NCBI GenBank assembly: GCA_003956705.1
Contig: QZCP01000346.1
Coordinates: forward strand, 186,001 to 250,000
DNA from: Brevipalpus yothersi
Lineage: Eukaryota; Arthropoda; Arachnida; Trombidiformes; Tenuipalpidae
DNA: 64,000 nt
Direction: 5' to 3'
Part shown: piece after piece, positions 14,148 to 27,000 of the stretch
How positions within the stretch are numbered: position 1 is the stretch's first letter
How the letters are laid out: every line of letters starts with the position of its first letter
Notes under the pieces: model-generated
Databases searched by the model: none
Told to the model about the DNA's origin: nothing
Seen by the model: the letters and a program-made list of their open reading frames with translations, nothing else
Program-made: the position numbers and the translations under genes

Positions 14148-14454
14148 ACTGTTCAACATTGAAGAAAGTGAAGATATTATCAGTGAGATAAATTAACGGA
14201 ATTGAGCTGAAGCTGAGCATCCAGATAAGAATAGAGAAGAGAGAGAATATCTTCTCTGTGGGAATTTAAAAATGAAACATATGAATAATTTCGTTTCTGT
14301 TTTGTTTCTTTGATTTTGTTTAGCTATTGTGCCTCTTCAATATGGAACAAACAAGTGTGCATCACAGAAAGGAATCAGATTTGGTGGACAGAGAGACATT
14401 CTACCGAACGTGGTGTACAAGGAATCCAAGACTGAAGGAGAAGCAACTGCATAA
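11412..14454 (+). CDS. Calponin (CH domain plus three calponin-type repeats)
   Basis: Seven in-phase exons (11412-11462, 11717-11847, 11922-12126, 12214-12307, 12396-12548, 13520-13672, 14324-14454) give a 305-residue actin-binding protein. The start MANRVGPRGF lies in a good translation context. Exons 2-4 encode one calponin-homology domain (IALWMEAIL, FDELLRDGVLLCR, FLDAARSFGL, KVCQCMLAIG). Exons 5-7 each begin with a calponin repeat, LQHGTNKFATQKG, AQYGTNKFATQKG and LQYGTNKCASQKG, each followed by RDILP. Arthropod muscle protein 20/transgelin homologues usually have one such repeat, so this copy has the longer, vertebrate-calponin-like layout. A role in muscle thin filaments or cytoskeleton is inferred from the family. 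Exons 5 and 6 are both exactly 153 bases with identical phase. Confidence 0.93.
13075..13094. repeat. (GA)n microsatellite in calponin intron
   Basis: Short GA tract in the 971-base intron between the two 153-base exons. I see nothing else in that intron. Confidence 0.9.
14090..14146. repeat. (GA)n microsatellite in calponin intron
   Basis: A GA tract of about 57 bases in the last intron of the calponin gene. It accounts for the Ser-Leu-repeat ORF read on the minus strand. Confidence 0.95.
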
Positions 14455-15454
14455 AAGGATGATGATGAAAAAAAATCTTCTTCATGTCATTTCATGAATT
14501 ATTGAATTCTATCAACACCTTACGAAGATTATATATATATATGATCAATTTATTCTAAATCTTTATCTTTATCGTTGTTTGTCTTGAAATTAAAGAGAGA
14601 TGATTGGTACAAGATGGATGGAAGTTGAGACGAGAAGAAAAAAGAAAAGAGAGACAGAGAGTGATCGGATGAAATTAAAAAAAATCTCAATGAATTGTGA
14701 TGCAGTTGTGTTTATCGGCAAATAATTAAAAGAGAAACAATTCACAACATCTGAATTGATGATGAAGATAATTTGTGCTCTGTTTTCATGAGGCTGAAAA
14801 TGATGGATATGTTCCTTGAGATCAATCTCCTAATAAAGCTCTCTCATTCTCTCTCTCCTGAAACAGAATGATTCTTAGTTTTTCAAAGGTCATGACGTTG
14901 ATTGACATCTGATAAACGATTTAGTTTCATAGTTAAATGATACTCAAGGCAGCTATGCTGCAGAATGAAAGTGAGAGGAAAATCACTAAGATAAAGCTAC
15001 ATAAGAGGGCCGAATTTTACAGAAGAATCATACTTCATTCTGAAGATGAGAAATCATTTAATTGATTGAGTCATAAATCATTGGATCATAAATGCATAAG
15101 GAAGGAGAGAGAATAGGATGTGTACAAATAGAGATGCATATAAAAGCTTTCAGATCATTAGTTAAGTAGCTAAATGAAAAATTGGAAGACTTTGGATCAT
15201 GATCACTGTAAAGATCAGAGGAAAAGATTGAGTGGTTGTGAAAAGGAGTGCGAATGTGTCTACCATATCAAAAGCATTTGCTGCATAGTTATACAATCAA
15301 GAGAATCTCAAACTGGCTAGTAATACAGGAGGTAGAACAATCTATCAAGATTCACTGAGTGAGAGATCTGGATGAAAAGCTCGAAAATGAGCATACAAAT
15401 ACATAAGAAAATAGAGAGATAGAGAGCAAAAGGCATCGATAAATTTCACTGATA
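14455..15454. other. Convergent 3' flank, calponin / Ly6 gene
   Basis: About 1 kb with no convincing ORF. An AATAAA at 14832-14837, about 380 bases after the calponin stop, is a candidate poly(A) signal. The rest is AT-rich and should include the Ly6-gene 3' UTR. Confidence 0.5.
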
Positions 15455-16071
15455 TTAAACATAATTTACAAAGAGATTCATGGAAATAAGAAGTGAAGCA
15501 AGAATGGAATACGATCGATTAAACATCGATGTAGAATCATTACACAAATTACCACGACAGAAGCACATGAATAGCTTATCTATTCTGTTCTCAAAAATGG
15601 TGTCCGAACAACGTTCAATCTGATCAGCTGGTGGTCTCAGTAGACATAATCTTTCCGTTGCTTGTATTGGATCATCATCTTTTCCTTCAATTATTTTACC
15701 ACACCAACCAGATGGACATGGTGACAATTCAACAGGCTTCACTTGTGGTCCTTGAGAAAGTGTCGTATGATTCCAATGGAATGGATCACCACCTTAATAA
15801 TACACAAAAGTGAGCATCAGCAAATTCATCATCTAGCTCAACACAATCCTCTCATCAAACACACACACACATCATGTCTTGACCAGACACCTTCAAACAA
15901 TCTTAATTAATCAAATCATCGAATATCATACTTACAATCACCAGTAGAAGCTCCACGAGACCGGCAAGTGTAACAATAGTTGACTGCCGAAATAGTTGGC
16001 GTGTAAAAGGCTAGCAAACACAATATCACAGCACACAATGAACTATATACAAGTACACTATTAGGGTACAT
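15455..16071 (-). CDS. Ly6/quiver (QVR)-like GPI-type surface protein
   Basis: Two minus-strand exons, 15936-16071 and 15455-15792, join with phase 1 and give 157 residues. Residues 1-29 form a signal peptide ending near PTISA. The mature part is a three-finger Ly6-type domain: CYTC near its start, then CGDPF (typical of the arthropod quiver/sleepless superfamily), internal C-P-S-G-W-C, ERLC, IERC, and the closing CFCRGNLCN. A hydrophobic C-terminal segment (ILASLLISMNLFV) after the domain fits a GPI-anchor signal. Family members are extracellular membrane-tethered proteins that modulate channels, receptors or septate junctions; the specific role here is unknown. The upstream exon was found by reading the minus strand and is supported by a consensus GTAAG donor. 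Confidence 0.88.
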
Positions 16072-16884
16072 ATTGATATATGATTATAAGATTAATTGAA
16101 TAATCAATAAATTAAAAATATTGTCATCAAACGTAATCAATTAAAATTCTATCAATTTTGATCTGCCTTTTTGCTCAACTTTTTTTAGATGAAGAAAAAA
16201 TTTTTCAACTTTTTGCTTATATAAAGTTGCCAAAATACTACTAATGCCATCTGTTGGTGGAAGTTATTTTGAAATGTTTTCTCAAAAATAATCAAAAAAA
16301 GTTCAAAACATGATTGAAAAAGGCGTAAACTTTGGCCAAATCTGCTTATAAATATCGTGATAATATTGGTGTCAAAATGTTGATTGTTAATCTTTGTGAT
16401 TAAGAAGAAATCAATTCATCATCTTCATCATTCTGATTGTGAGTGTATCTGTGTACATGTTGTTCAGATTACCATCGGACTTGTATCGAGCAACTTTTGT
16501 GAAGGTTCATGCAGCTTCATGTTCACCAGTTTGACTTCACACACACATCATGTTACTATACGGTAACGATTTAAATTGTATTGATGTGTGTTTTATGGAT
16601 TGTTGTTAGTTTCGATTGTATTTTTTCTTTCCCTTTGTATCTGATTCGATGATGATGATGATTTGCCAATGATTACCTCCATCTATAGATTCATTACCGT
16701 GATCTCATAATACTTCAAAGTGTTGGTGTATTGATGTGTCCAAGGGTTCAAGTATAATACAATCCATTCCATAATTGAAAGATTCCCTAATAATCATCAT
16801 CATCTTCATCATTATCACTGATCATACATATCAATTGGAACCAGTTGATGAGCTAAATTGGACAGCTAATTGTGTGAATATCAA
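16072..16884. other. Divergent intergenic region, Ly6 gene / spinster
   Basis: About 0.8 kb separates two divergent start codons, so it should contain both promoters and 5' UTRs. It is AT-rich with ATC/GAT-rich low-complexity stretches. No ORF supported. Confidence 0.5.
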
Positions 16885-18967
16885 ATGATCATCAGCTCAC
16901 TGGACAGTGAACAAGTGGGCTCATCAAAAATGATTTTTTCGGAACCATATTTTGCAGTTTCACTGCTAACTTTTGTCAATATGATCAATTATATGGATCG
17001 ATATGTGATCGCTGCTGTTTTACCACAAGTTAAATCTTATTATGTTCTCAGTGATAAGCAGGAAGGTCTACTGCAAACAGTTTTCATATTGAGCTACATG
17101 CTTATGGCACCCATATTCGGCTATCTAGGTGATCGATATTCACGAAAATATTTAATGGCTGGAGGTATATTTTTCTGGAGTATTATGACTGTTTTCAGTT
17201 CATTGGTACCATCTCATCATGCGGGAATTTTTTTCCTCTTCAGAGCTCTTATAGGAGTCGGTGAGGCCAGCTATTCAGCAATATCTCCTACACTGATATC
17301 AGATTTTTTCACTGGAACCATGAGAACCAGAATGCTGGGCATTTTTTATCTTGCCATTCCTGTGGGCTCAGGGTTTGGTTATGTTGTAGGCGCTGAACTT
17401 GCATCTATTTTCGATAATTGGAAATACTCTCTACGATTGACACCTTTTCTAGGACTTTTGTCAACTTTTTTGATGATCTTCTTCTTACATGAACCTCCCA
17501 GAGGACATTCAGATGGTGTCCAGAAAATAGAAAAGAGTGACATCAAATCAGATCTTAAATATTTTCTCACTGTTCCATCATACATATGGTCATCAATAGG
17601 ATTCACTTGTGTCTGTTTCACTAGTGGTTCTCTTGCTTGGTGGGCTCCAACATATGTGATCGATGCCACTAAGGCTTTAAGAGATACTCATGAAGGCTTA
17701 ACGACTATGACCGATGAAAGGTAATCCTCAAAGTTTATTTTCATCAGTACACTTTGTGTTCATTGATTTTCATACTCTTTCATTACTCTGTTATTCCTAT
17801 CTTTATTGAACATTGACATTTATTGACATTCCGATATTTTCTCTATTTCTATTCTCACATAGTGTTAATCTTATTTTTGGATGTATCATAACTTTCGCCG
17901 GGATTGCTGGTGTAATTTTTGGTACCTTAAGTGCCCAACATTTGCGCACCAAAACGGACAGAGCTGATCCTTTTATTTGTGCCGCAAGTGTTTTTGCTGC
18001 GGTACCATTCATTTTTGCATCTTTATATTTTGCTACATCATCTCCTGTTCTCACATGGATCTGTATCACTTTTGGAATCACTCTTCTATGCATCAATTGG
18101 ACTTTGGTTGCAGATATGCTGCTATATTTGATTGTGCCTCATCGAAGATCTTTCGCTCAATCCATTCAAATAATGTTTTCGCATCTTTTTGGTGATGCAA
18201 CCAGTCCATATATTGTTGGAATGGTATGTTATTTATAAATCAAGTGATAAGTATCACCTCTCTAATCGTCTATTGATTTGATTCAAACAGATCTCTGATG
18301 CTATCAAGAAAGAACAAAATCCTAGTAGTATGGATAAAGCTATGAGCCTCCAGTATGCTCTTTATATCAATTGTTTTGTACTAGTCTTGGGAGGAGTTGC
18401 TTTTCTCTACACATCGTTCTTCATTGCAAAAGATCATGAGCGTACCAAAGCCTTAATGAAAGGTAAATTTTCATTCTCTTTGTGAAAAGCAAAATTAGTG
18501 ATCATTTGAATGTGATGCATTCACTAAAATTTTGCCACTCCTACACATCTGTATACTTGGCTTGAATTTCTTTAATCACTTGATGGAGAAATTTGTCTAG
18601 ACAAATTGTTACCTTGTGATCTCACTGAACGTATATAGATGCCTTATTGTCTCTGTTGATGTGATGAAATGGCACTAATATATCTCACCATCAAATCAGA
18701 TCACAAAGTTCACTACAATCAAGTTTATTGCAAGCTTCCTGCTTATGTAACTCACGATTATCAACGATGATCTTGTTGTTGTCCATGCTCACGCTTATCA
18801 TTCTTCATGTCTATCTTCTCCTAGGGAACCGTTCTCGTTCAAATTCCACGACACAAAATGATGTCACGAACGAAGTCCGCAGCTCTCCACAGTTACCGTC
18901 TGCTCGCTTGAAAATATTTCAACCACAGCTTGATCGAGAAGAAGATACAGCTCATCTGGTCGTTTAG
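16885..18967 (+). CDS. spin: Spinster-family MFS transporter
   Basis: Four exons (16885-17720, 17863-18223, 18291-18462, 18825-18967) join in phase and give 503 residues, about the usual Spinster length. The family is a branch of the major facilitator superfamily; members transport sphingolipid or lysolipid substrates, in late endosome/lysosome or plasma membrane. Visible features: INYMDRYVIAAVLP at the end of TM1, the MFS signature GYLGDRYSRK between TM2 and TM3, RALIGVGEASYSAISPTLI in TM4, and about 12 hydrophobic segments in all. The ATG at 16885 is chosen because upstream in-frame sequence has no ATG. The last exon encodes a hydrophilic tail ending EEDTAHLVV. A second in-phase terminal exon lies further right. 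The gene is convergent with the TMEM120 homologue. Confidence 0.93.
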
Positions 18968-19178
18968 TTTGATCATCATTGGAAAATATTCTTGATTTGA
19001 GAAAATTTATACAAATACATTCTCATTTGAAATGTGTTGCATAATTTTTTCGAATATGTGTAACTGCCCACCTTTATTTTGCCTTTCAAATATTCCATCC
19101 ATCCACAAAGCCAAAGTGATGTCGAGTCTCAATACCTCGCAGCATTATTAATGATCCATGATTTTCCTCCCTTTCCAG

Positions 19179-19285
19179 CGGTGGAGGGTCAAAATTCAGA
19201 AACTCAACTGGAGAGTGGTAAAAGTATGGAAAAGAGTGTCTTGAGAGAATCTTGTGATCTAAAACAATACTCAGGACTCAGATGA
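19179..19285 (+). CDS. Possible alternative last exon of the spinster gene
   Basis: After the acceptor CTTTCCAG at 19171-19178, an open frame runs 107 bases to a TGA. It is in the same phase (1) as the 18825 exon, so it could be joined directly to the donor at 18463. It would encode a different hydrophilic tail of about 35 residues starting AVEGQNSETQ. An AATAAA at 19462-19467 follows 177 bases after the stop. The evidence is splice site plus phase only; transcript data would decide. Confidence 0.45.
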
Positions 19286-19472
19286 TTCAATTAACGAAGA
19301 GTGGAAGCGAAGCCAGTATCAAAGGATGATCAAAAAAATCAGGCATTTTAATGCAACTAGTGATTGCAAAAATAACTAATTTTAATTACAACAGTCAATC
19401 ATTGTTACCATGTTTTTGTTCATTCGATCACTTAGCTCTTTTTACCGCTTTGTTCGAATGAAATAAATTGTA

Positions 19473-21073
19473 TTACGAAGACTTATCCTTTTCTGGACAG
19501 CATCCATGTGAATGGATGTGATTGAACACTCTTTCCTTAATCTTTTCTTGGATGACTAGAGATGTGGTAATTGTATTACCAAGAAAGAGGACGGCAAATA
19601 TCAAACAGGACACAGGTACTTGCCATTCTAGGCAGTCAGGACGTTTGCTGAGCTCATACAGAGTGTAAGCATTATAAAATTGGAAAAGATAACCTAAATA
19701 AAGGAATGGTAAAAGGAATCCTAGGCCTTTCCACATCCAAGAATGGAAGCCTTGTATGGTTATATCCATATCATATCGTTCGCCGAGCGCACGAAGACGA
19801 TATAAGCAACTATGTTGATAATGAAATTGTAGAAATTGAAGAAAACTTGTGTACACGATATACCACACAAATTGATTTCGAAACAAATCATACATGACAC
19901 CATCAGGCCACACGATTATGATTCCCGCTTTGATTCCTGTGATGAATTGAAGAGCTCTCCACCAGCCTTTGATACGTGAGCCATTAACAACCAGAATACT
20001 TTCACGAATCGTTAAGGTACAATGATACCAAACCAAAAGGAAATGAAGGAAAGCATCGATAACCCTTTTGGTGATGTCGCAGGTAGGAAGAGAAAAGAAG
20101 GAGAGAGAGAGAAAGAAATAGAAATGAATGAATAATTCACAAAAGAAAATGAGTTTAAATCACGAAAAAGAAATATTGCCTGGAAGGAGTGCAAAAGAGT
20201 GTGGAAAAAATCGAAATAAAAATGTCGGATCATCGTAAGGGAAAGAATATCGTGCTGATTGGGTTCGAGAAAATTTTTCCCAAAACGAATAAGAAGGAAA
20301 TGTTTACACTAGACAAGAGCTAATAAAAGTTGAGGTTATAAACCAATAAGCCATAGGAGATGACTGTTTTGGTCGAAAATTGAGGAAGTAATTACCACTA
20401 GCAAAGATTTTGGCCATTTCACTTACCTGTAGCTTATAACAAGATCCAGTAATGCAACAAACAGTATTAGAGCATTCACAACTAGCTTGAATTTTTCATA
20501 CTGCTCTTTATATCTAAATTTCAACTCTTTGTCCATTAAATTGACATTGATACCACCTAAAATTACTTTTAAATAGGGTCCATTATTACGAGGTAAATTA
20601 AGATTAACTTCTTCGAGACGATTTCTTCTGGCAATCAATCGTTCCTCAATCTCTTTCTTGATAATTTCATCTTCTTCGGAAGAAATTTTACAAGACCTAT
20701 TCGGGGGAAAGAAGGAGAAAAAAACAATCAAAATATTAGTACCCTGAACACATGATGTGATCAAAATATGTAGCAATAAACTCACTTTTTGAGTGCCTCC
20801 TCTATCTGAGACAATCTATACTCTTGATGGTGAACCTCTTTGAGACAATTGCCTTCAACTTTATGACAATCATGGATTGCTTGTTGAAAATCTCTCAATA
20901 AACTCTGCCGATGTGATACATGAGAAGAAAACAAAATAATTACACCAATGCACACACACACACATGTGTGTGAACACATATCGATTACATACCTCTAATC
21001 TAACATTTTCCTCATCTAATGAATCCAAATCACTTTTAAGTTGCTGTATACTGATCACTTCGGTTGTTTCCAT
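19473..21073 (-). CDS. TMEM120 (TACAN-type) homologue
   Basis: Four minus-strand exons (20993-21073, 20786-20904, 20427-20696, 19473-20064) join in phase and give 353 residues, close to the family length of about 340. Exons 1-2 encode a predicted coiled coil. Exon 3 contains the NNGPYLKVILGGINVNLMDK block and the first membrane segment. Exon 4 carries the conserved core: VWYHCTLTIRESIL, NGSRIKGWW, the WPDGVMYDLFRNQF block, CLYRLRALGERYDMD and SWMWKGLGFLLPF, with several membrane helices. TMEM120 proteins are six-TM proteins of the nuclear envelope/ER or plasma membrane, with a fold related to fatty-acid elongases and a debated role in mechanosensation or lipid metabolism. Arthropods generally have one copy. 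Convergent with spinster. Confidence 0.94.
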
Positions 21074-23779
21074 ATTTTTTATTATTATGAACACAAACAC
21101 ACACACTTACACAAAAAAAATACACACAATCACTACCACCACTTATGGGTCCTCCAAAAAGGATAGGTATAATGCACCTCTAACTACTGTAATACCCAGT
21201 ATCAATACAGACCGAAATTCAATTAAAACACACATACAATTTGACCATCATCAATCATCAAATCAATTAGGCAAAGAATTTTCTTGAAAGAATCCAGATA
21301 TCAAAACAAAACACAGGCACACACACACATACAAAACCACGCAACAAGGAATACAGAGCGTGTGTAAAAAGCAAGGAGAGAGCAAAAAGAAGCTGTTGCA
21401 AAAATCATCCGATTTTTTGAGGAAGGGCAAAAAAAGTAGTCAAAATGTGGCGCTTCTTTTGAATTGATATACTTTTCGCGCCCAAAAATTTGTGTGTGGG
21501 CCAAATTTTCTTTTTTCTGATTATAAAAAAATTTCAATCAGATTTATTTATCCGTTAATATTTATGCACCAATCATGATAAATATCATGTTTTTGATTTT
21601 ACGCTTGATGGTAAGAGTGATTGGAAAGTGGTAATATTTTTTTCAAATCTGTCGAGACATTCCTGTGACACTCGAGAAGATGATTCGAATTTCATGTGTG
21701 TATGAGTTGTGTGATTTTTTTTCTCAATAATTTTCTGGTGATTCATATAAATTTGGAGCATATTGACTGGCGAATATGAAATTATCTAGAAGATGGAGAT
21801 GGATCTTTTCTGGAATTTTGTCTCCATTTGATCTATATTTCGTTATCAAGTTATTCCGAATTTTCAACATGATAGAGAGATATAAATATGTATACAATCA
21901 ACGCGTGGTGGTTCTAATTGATTTTTTCTATCCCTAGAAACAGTTATTCATGGAAAAAGAGAATATCATGGATAAAATTAGTTGATAGCTGTAGACTAAA
22001 TATATAGAGCTGAGTAATTGATTTTGTAAGAAATGAGACTTTTTTCTTCTCTCGTGGGCTCAATTTTTTTGTCTAGAAATTAATAATTTTTTTTTCACTT
22101 TTTTTATGTACATTTTTGATTTGCTTGACACATATATCATCTAAAAAGTTATTGATGAGTGGGTTTTTTTCTCGCATTCCTTGTACATTCCCTTAAGCTT
22201 CACAATTCCAAGGAACGATAAAATAAACAAACATGAGCTAATGTGGAAGCTCTAAAAAGAAAAAAGGGTTTGACAAATTTTAGCTTTCTTTTACTCATCA
22301 CAGTTCTATAAATAAATATTGATATTTTTTCTTCCACTTCCAATTGTAGGAGAATGAAAAAAAGCTTTGATTGCTTCCAGCCAAAGTGTGACTTTAAACC
22401 AGTGACTAGACATGTTTTTGTCTCCATTTTTTTCAGCGTATTTCAGAGTATTCTAGTAGCAAATTTTATCGATACCAACCGTCCATGCTCGCTCAAGGCT
22501 CCAAGATATACGGAAATATCTGCAATAAAGATCATATATATATCAAATGAATTGGATCGATTTGATCTTTGCTAGGGTGTCACGAAAAAAAAGGTTATCA
22601 GAAAGAAAAAAAACGAAAGAAACTGAAACAATAAACTTGGAAGAATGATATAAAATATCAGAACATACACCGTAAGAGCTATAAAATAACAATCGAGACT
22701 CCAGACTATACTTATTGATCAATCATTCTCTTTGAACTTTCAATTCATGTCTGTATTCTATCGTTTTCATATTTTTACACCAGCTGTACACTACCCATGT
22801 AAGGCTTGTTAACAATATTCTTGTGCTTGTACAATTTTGAGGGTTATGTTTCAAATTTCTATATACATGTATGTTAATAATTAGCATTCAAACAAGCATA
22901 TAATCATTTCCATCGATATTCATAAGGATAAGCAAACAGAACTCTGATGAGAATGGACAACAAATGTGCAACATATTCTGTAGCATTCTCTACATGCATA
23001 TCAAAAATACGATTCCTGTTCTTCAAAAATGAAATATTCTTCTTTCTTTCTCCAGATGGTGGGAAAATTTTTCCCTTCATATATTCTTTTCCCATCTTCT
23101 ATCATCCTTTTATTGGTAGTATATTCTCTCTGTACAGGAACGTTTCCACAGTGAATTCTCGAATAATAAAGCCAGTATCAAAACAGATCTCCGCTCAATA
23201 AGATGGCAGAGAATCTGTAAGACTTGAGGAAGAATTGACTGTTTCAACATCAAACACTTACGAGCTGTTAATCTCATCTATCCTCGTAAAGAACTCAGTG
23301 ATTCAAGTCACTCTGAATTGAAATCAACTGCAGCAACAGCAGTAACAACAAATGGTTACATCAACTAGAACAAAGGAAAGTCTTGGACTGAAAATGGGGT
23401 CAATATGACGGATTGATCATTGTCACGCTTAACCAATAAAACCCACAAACAGTTAACTTTTTTTGATCATCACATTTTCTCCTCATAATCGAAAGTAGAG
23501 AGGAGAAGAGTTTCATCTTTGAGAGACAAATTTTTGAAACTTCGAACGAAAACCTTGCCCGAAGCTCAGTAAGGAAAAAAGTATTTGTTGAGGCTGAAAA
23601 TGACGATAGATCTTGATGACCAAATGAGAAACACATGAAGTACCTAATTCTGTTACTAGAAGTTTCTACTAGCTTAGTGTCTGCTTATGGTCAGACGAAT
23701 AATGGAGACTTTCTTCTTTTTTCTTCACTTTATTAGTTTGCTTCCCAATATTGACTGTCCACTTGGATTTCTTTTTCCT

Positions 23780-23781
<2 letters not shown>

Positions 23782-23826
<45 letters not shown>

Positions 23827-24011
23827 TCTCNNNNNNNNNNNNNNNNNNNNNNNNNNNNNNNNNNNNNNNNNNNNNNNNNNNNNNNNNNNNNNNNNNNNNN
23901 NNNNNNNNNNNNNNNNNNNNNNNNNNNNNNNNNNNNNNNNNNNNNNNNNNNNNNNNNNNNNNNNNNNNNNNNNNNNNNNNNNNNNNNNNNNNNNNNNNNN
24001 NNNNNNNNNNN

Positions 24012-24084
<73 letters not shown>
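23782..24084. repeat. (CT)n tract interrupted by assembly gap
   Basis: CT dinucleotides at 23782-23830 and 24012-24084 flank a run of N. The same repeat on both sides shows that the gap lies within one long CT tract. Confidence 0.97.
23831..24011. other. Assembly gap (181 N)
   Basis: A run of 181 undetermined bases inside a CT tract; the true length is unknown. Confidence 0.99.
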
Positions 24085-24088
<4 letters not shown>

Positions 24089-27000
24089 AAATAGGCAGAA
24101 TCAATGAGGAAACTAAGAGGAATTGTGTGTGTATGGTGCAAGCCTTATTGTGCTCTTGGGCATCTCGGTAATGTTAGAGAGAACAGATATGGACGAATAT
24201 GATCCATTCAACTGACCATTGCTCAATTTTCCTGCCTTTGCTTACAAGCGGGATCGATTCAAGTCAATTATTGGATCACATGGGAAGGATTGACATGTGG
24301 TCTGGACAAGATTCCAATGATCATCATAAACCAGTCATTCCATCGAATCAAATCGCTTTTGCCTACAATCCTGATAGCTACCATACTCTAAAGGATTGAA
24401 ATGGGTTTGTCACATCAACAAAAGGGTAAAAATATTGCTATAAAATGATCAAACCCCTTGATGACCAATTTTTGATACTATCGATCGATATTCCCTCTAA
24501 TTTGATCTCTTCTCTTATGAGAATAGATTGATTGATGGTCATCGAAATTTGACAAGCTGGAAGGCATGCTGAAAGTAAGATGTCATCAAGAAGGGGTGCT
24601 AATTTTGCCGAAACATAATCAAGTTGTTCATTTGAACCATCCAAACGGAGAATATTGAGTGGCTGTTGAGTCAGCCATACATCTATTCTTTTGCTGGATT
24701 TTCTATAGATTAGATGCTAGATGATGGTCATACTAGGGAAAGTATGGTGGATAAAGGCTATGATGACCTGTTCGACGATCGGAAAGAGCATCTTCATGGT
24801 ATAAAAATGATGAATTATGCATCAAAAAGGCATTAAGGATAAAAAAGATGAAGAAGTGAAAGATGAACCCCGAAAGAATTTGACAGCTTGCTTCATACTG
24901 CTAAATGGTCCCCTAGTTTGATGTTTCAACATGAGAGATATGATTCAGTTTGTATGTGTGGAATAGACATATCTTAGTTGATTATGATTTGATTAAATGT
25001 ATCTCCCAAAAAGAGGATATAAGTCAGAAAATTCCATGAAAAATGGAAGTAAGAATCATGAGAAAGGCATCAAATGGCAAATTGTTTCGAGAGATTTTGA
25101 GTGAGAGCAGAATGCTCTTGAAATTAATTCGAAACTCTATCCATTATGTTGATCCGAAAGTGTCCTAGAACTAATCGAGTTGTGAAGATTTGTTACAAAA
25201 ATAGCCTTCAAGTGAGATGCTTGAGGCATTTTGATGAGGAATGGAAGATAATCTTTGAGTAGTAATAGACATGAAGAAGCACAATACGATGAATCTTTTT
25301 ACACCAAAATGAAAAAAAATATCTTGATAATTGATTCATTGGAATTCGAAGAAAGGTTAAACAAGATTACTAGCCTGAATGAGTGTCTTCACTTTATCTC
25401 ATTATTTGAAGATTAGTAAGATCCCATATTTACATAATTCTATCATTTTGGTGGCATGAAAAAGCTTGTCAGAATGAATAGCTCTCTTCTTGAAGGAAAA
25501 AAGATTAGGAAAAATGTAATTTCTCTACTAAAATTGTACCCACATGTGTGCACATGTATTGATTGAATGCATTCCATCATAAGTCTATAGTTTGACAATG
25601 AATCATTCATACACAATATGGAGAAGAAATAAACTAGCTCAAATTCACATCATCTCACCTTTCAGTATACATCATATTTTTCTTCCAATACCACAGCCTA
25701 ATGGGTGAGGATGTACATGTATATGGTGTATACTATGAAGCCCCTTTTGAAAGGTTCTCATTTGTCAGGATTCCATATTTTATCGGAACAGAATGAAGAT
25801 CGAACAGAAAGAGGACGAGAAAAAATTTCGCAACACATGATGTGAATCATGGTGGCAAAGTTTCATTGATTCCATTTCATGTGATATGATTTTATCTTAT
25901 TGAGAATTCAGAATCGTGACTCAAGAGTGATTCAATGGTCAGTTGGGGCATTTTATCATAAGCTTAGAAGGCATGGCGAAGAGTGTGCAACAGAGATGAA
26001 GCTGCCAGAAAGATTCAATATCTTTTCTGCATGAGATGATTGAGAGAAAGAAGAATTTCATGATAACCTAAATTGATTAGAAATCTCAGTAATGCAACTG
26101 ACATAATCGGAAGATTTCTTCGCGTGTCCATCAATGACATGGGCTGGAAAGGAAGATGTCCAGAGATACACAACTTCCCTAGAGCTTACACCAAATCTAG
26201 ATGGAAGTTTTCCGAGAATTGACAGGATTGACAGAATTCTGTGTAATCTAAAGTTATCAGTATTTCGGTTCCCTTCCCTCTCTGTGGGGCCATTCACCAC
26301 TATCACATATTATTCGAGATATCAATGTGAGATAGTTTTCCAGTGTCATGACGATTTTTCATGATTTACAGAGGAAAAAAATGAAGAGAGAGAGAGAGAG
26401 AGCAAAAGATCACAAATTCCTTCAAGTCAATATTTATGACTTTTTTCCCTCCGCCGTCAAGAAATACAATTTTTTATCAATTTCTCGCAAATTTTCATAC
26501 TGTTCTATACATTGAAAGAAAAATTCTGAACAATATTGATGTGAGCAAGATAGGGACAAAAATTTATGGCTAAAAAATTCCAGAGAGAGAAAGAAAGAAA
26601 AAGTTTTCAGCTATTTGGTTGAGAAATTGAAAAATTACTGTAACTCTGTACACTATTGTCATTACTTTTCCCCTATGTTGATGTATATAGTACTGGGAAG
26701 ATGGAGAATGTATTGAACTTTTCGACCAACAGAGGAATCATGGATCTCTAATGACTTTGATAATGTACCATTATCAATCAATCCAATGGACAGAGAAAAT
26801 AGAGAAGATGTTCTATCTTACGGGTGGTCCTAGATTCTAGTCAAGTTACTGATTGTGTGTTATGTTGTTGTTATTGTAGTGGGAAATTTTGTGTGTCAAC
26901 TGATCAACAGGAATGCTGATAGAGTGTTTTACGATGTAATTTCAAGCTCCAATATCAAAGCTAGTTAATCAACCTTTCTACTTATCCACAGGGTAATGAA

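Noticed and set aside
17379..18096. Antisense and alternative-frame ORFs in the spinster gene
   Set aside because: Shadows of the transporter frame, which has clear MFS motifs.
24199..24399. 66-codon plus-strand ORF in the gene-poor region
   Set aside because: No domain, no splice partner, and similar-length ORFs are expected by chance here.
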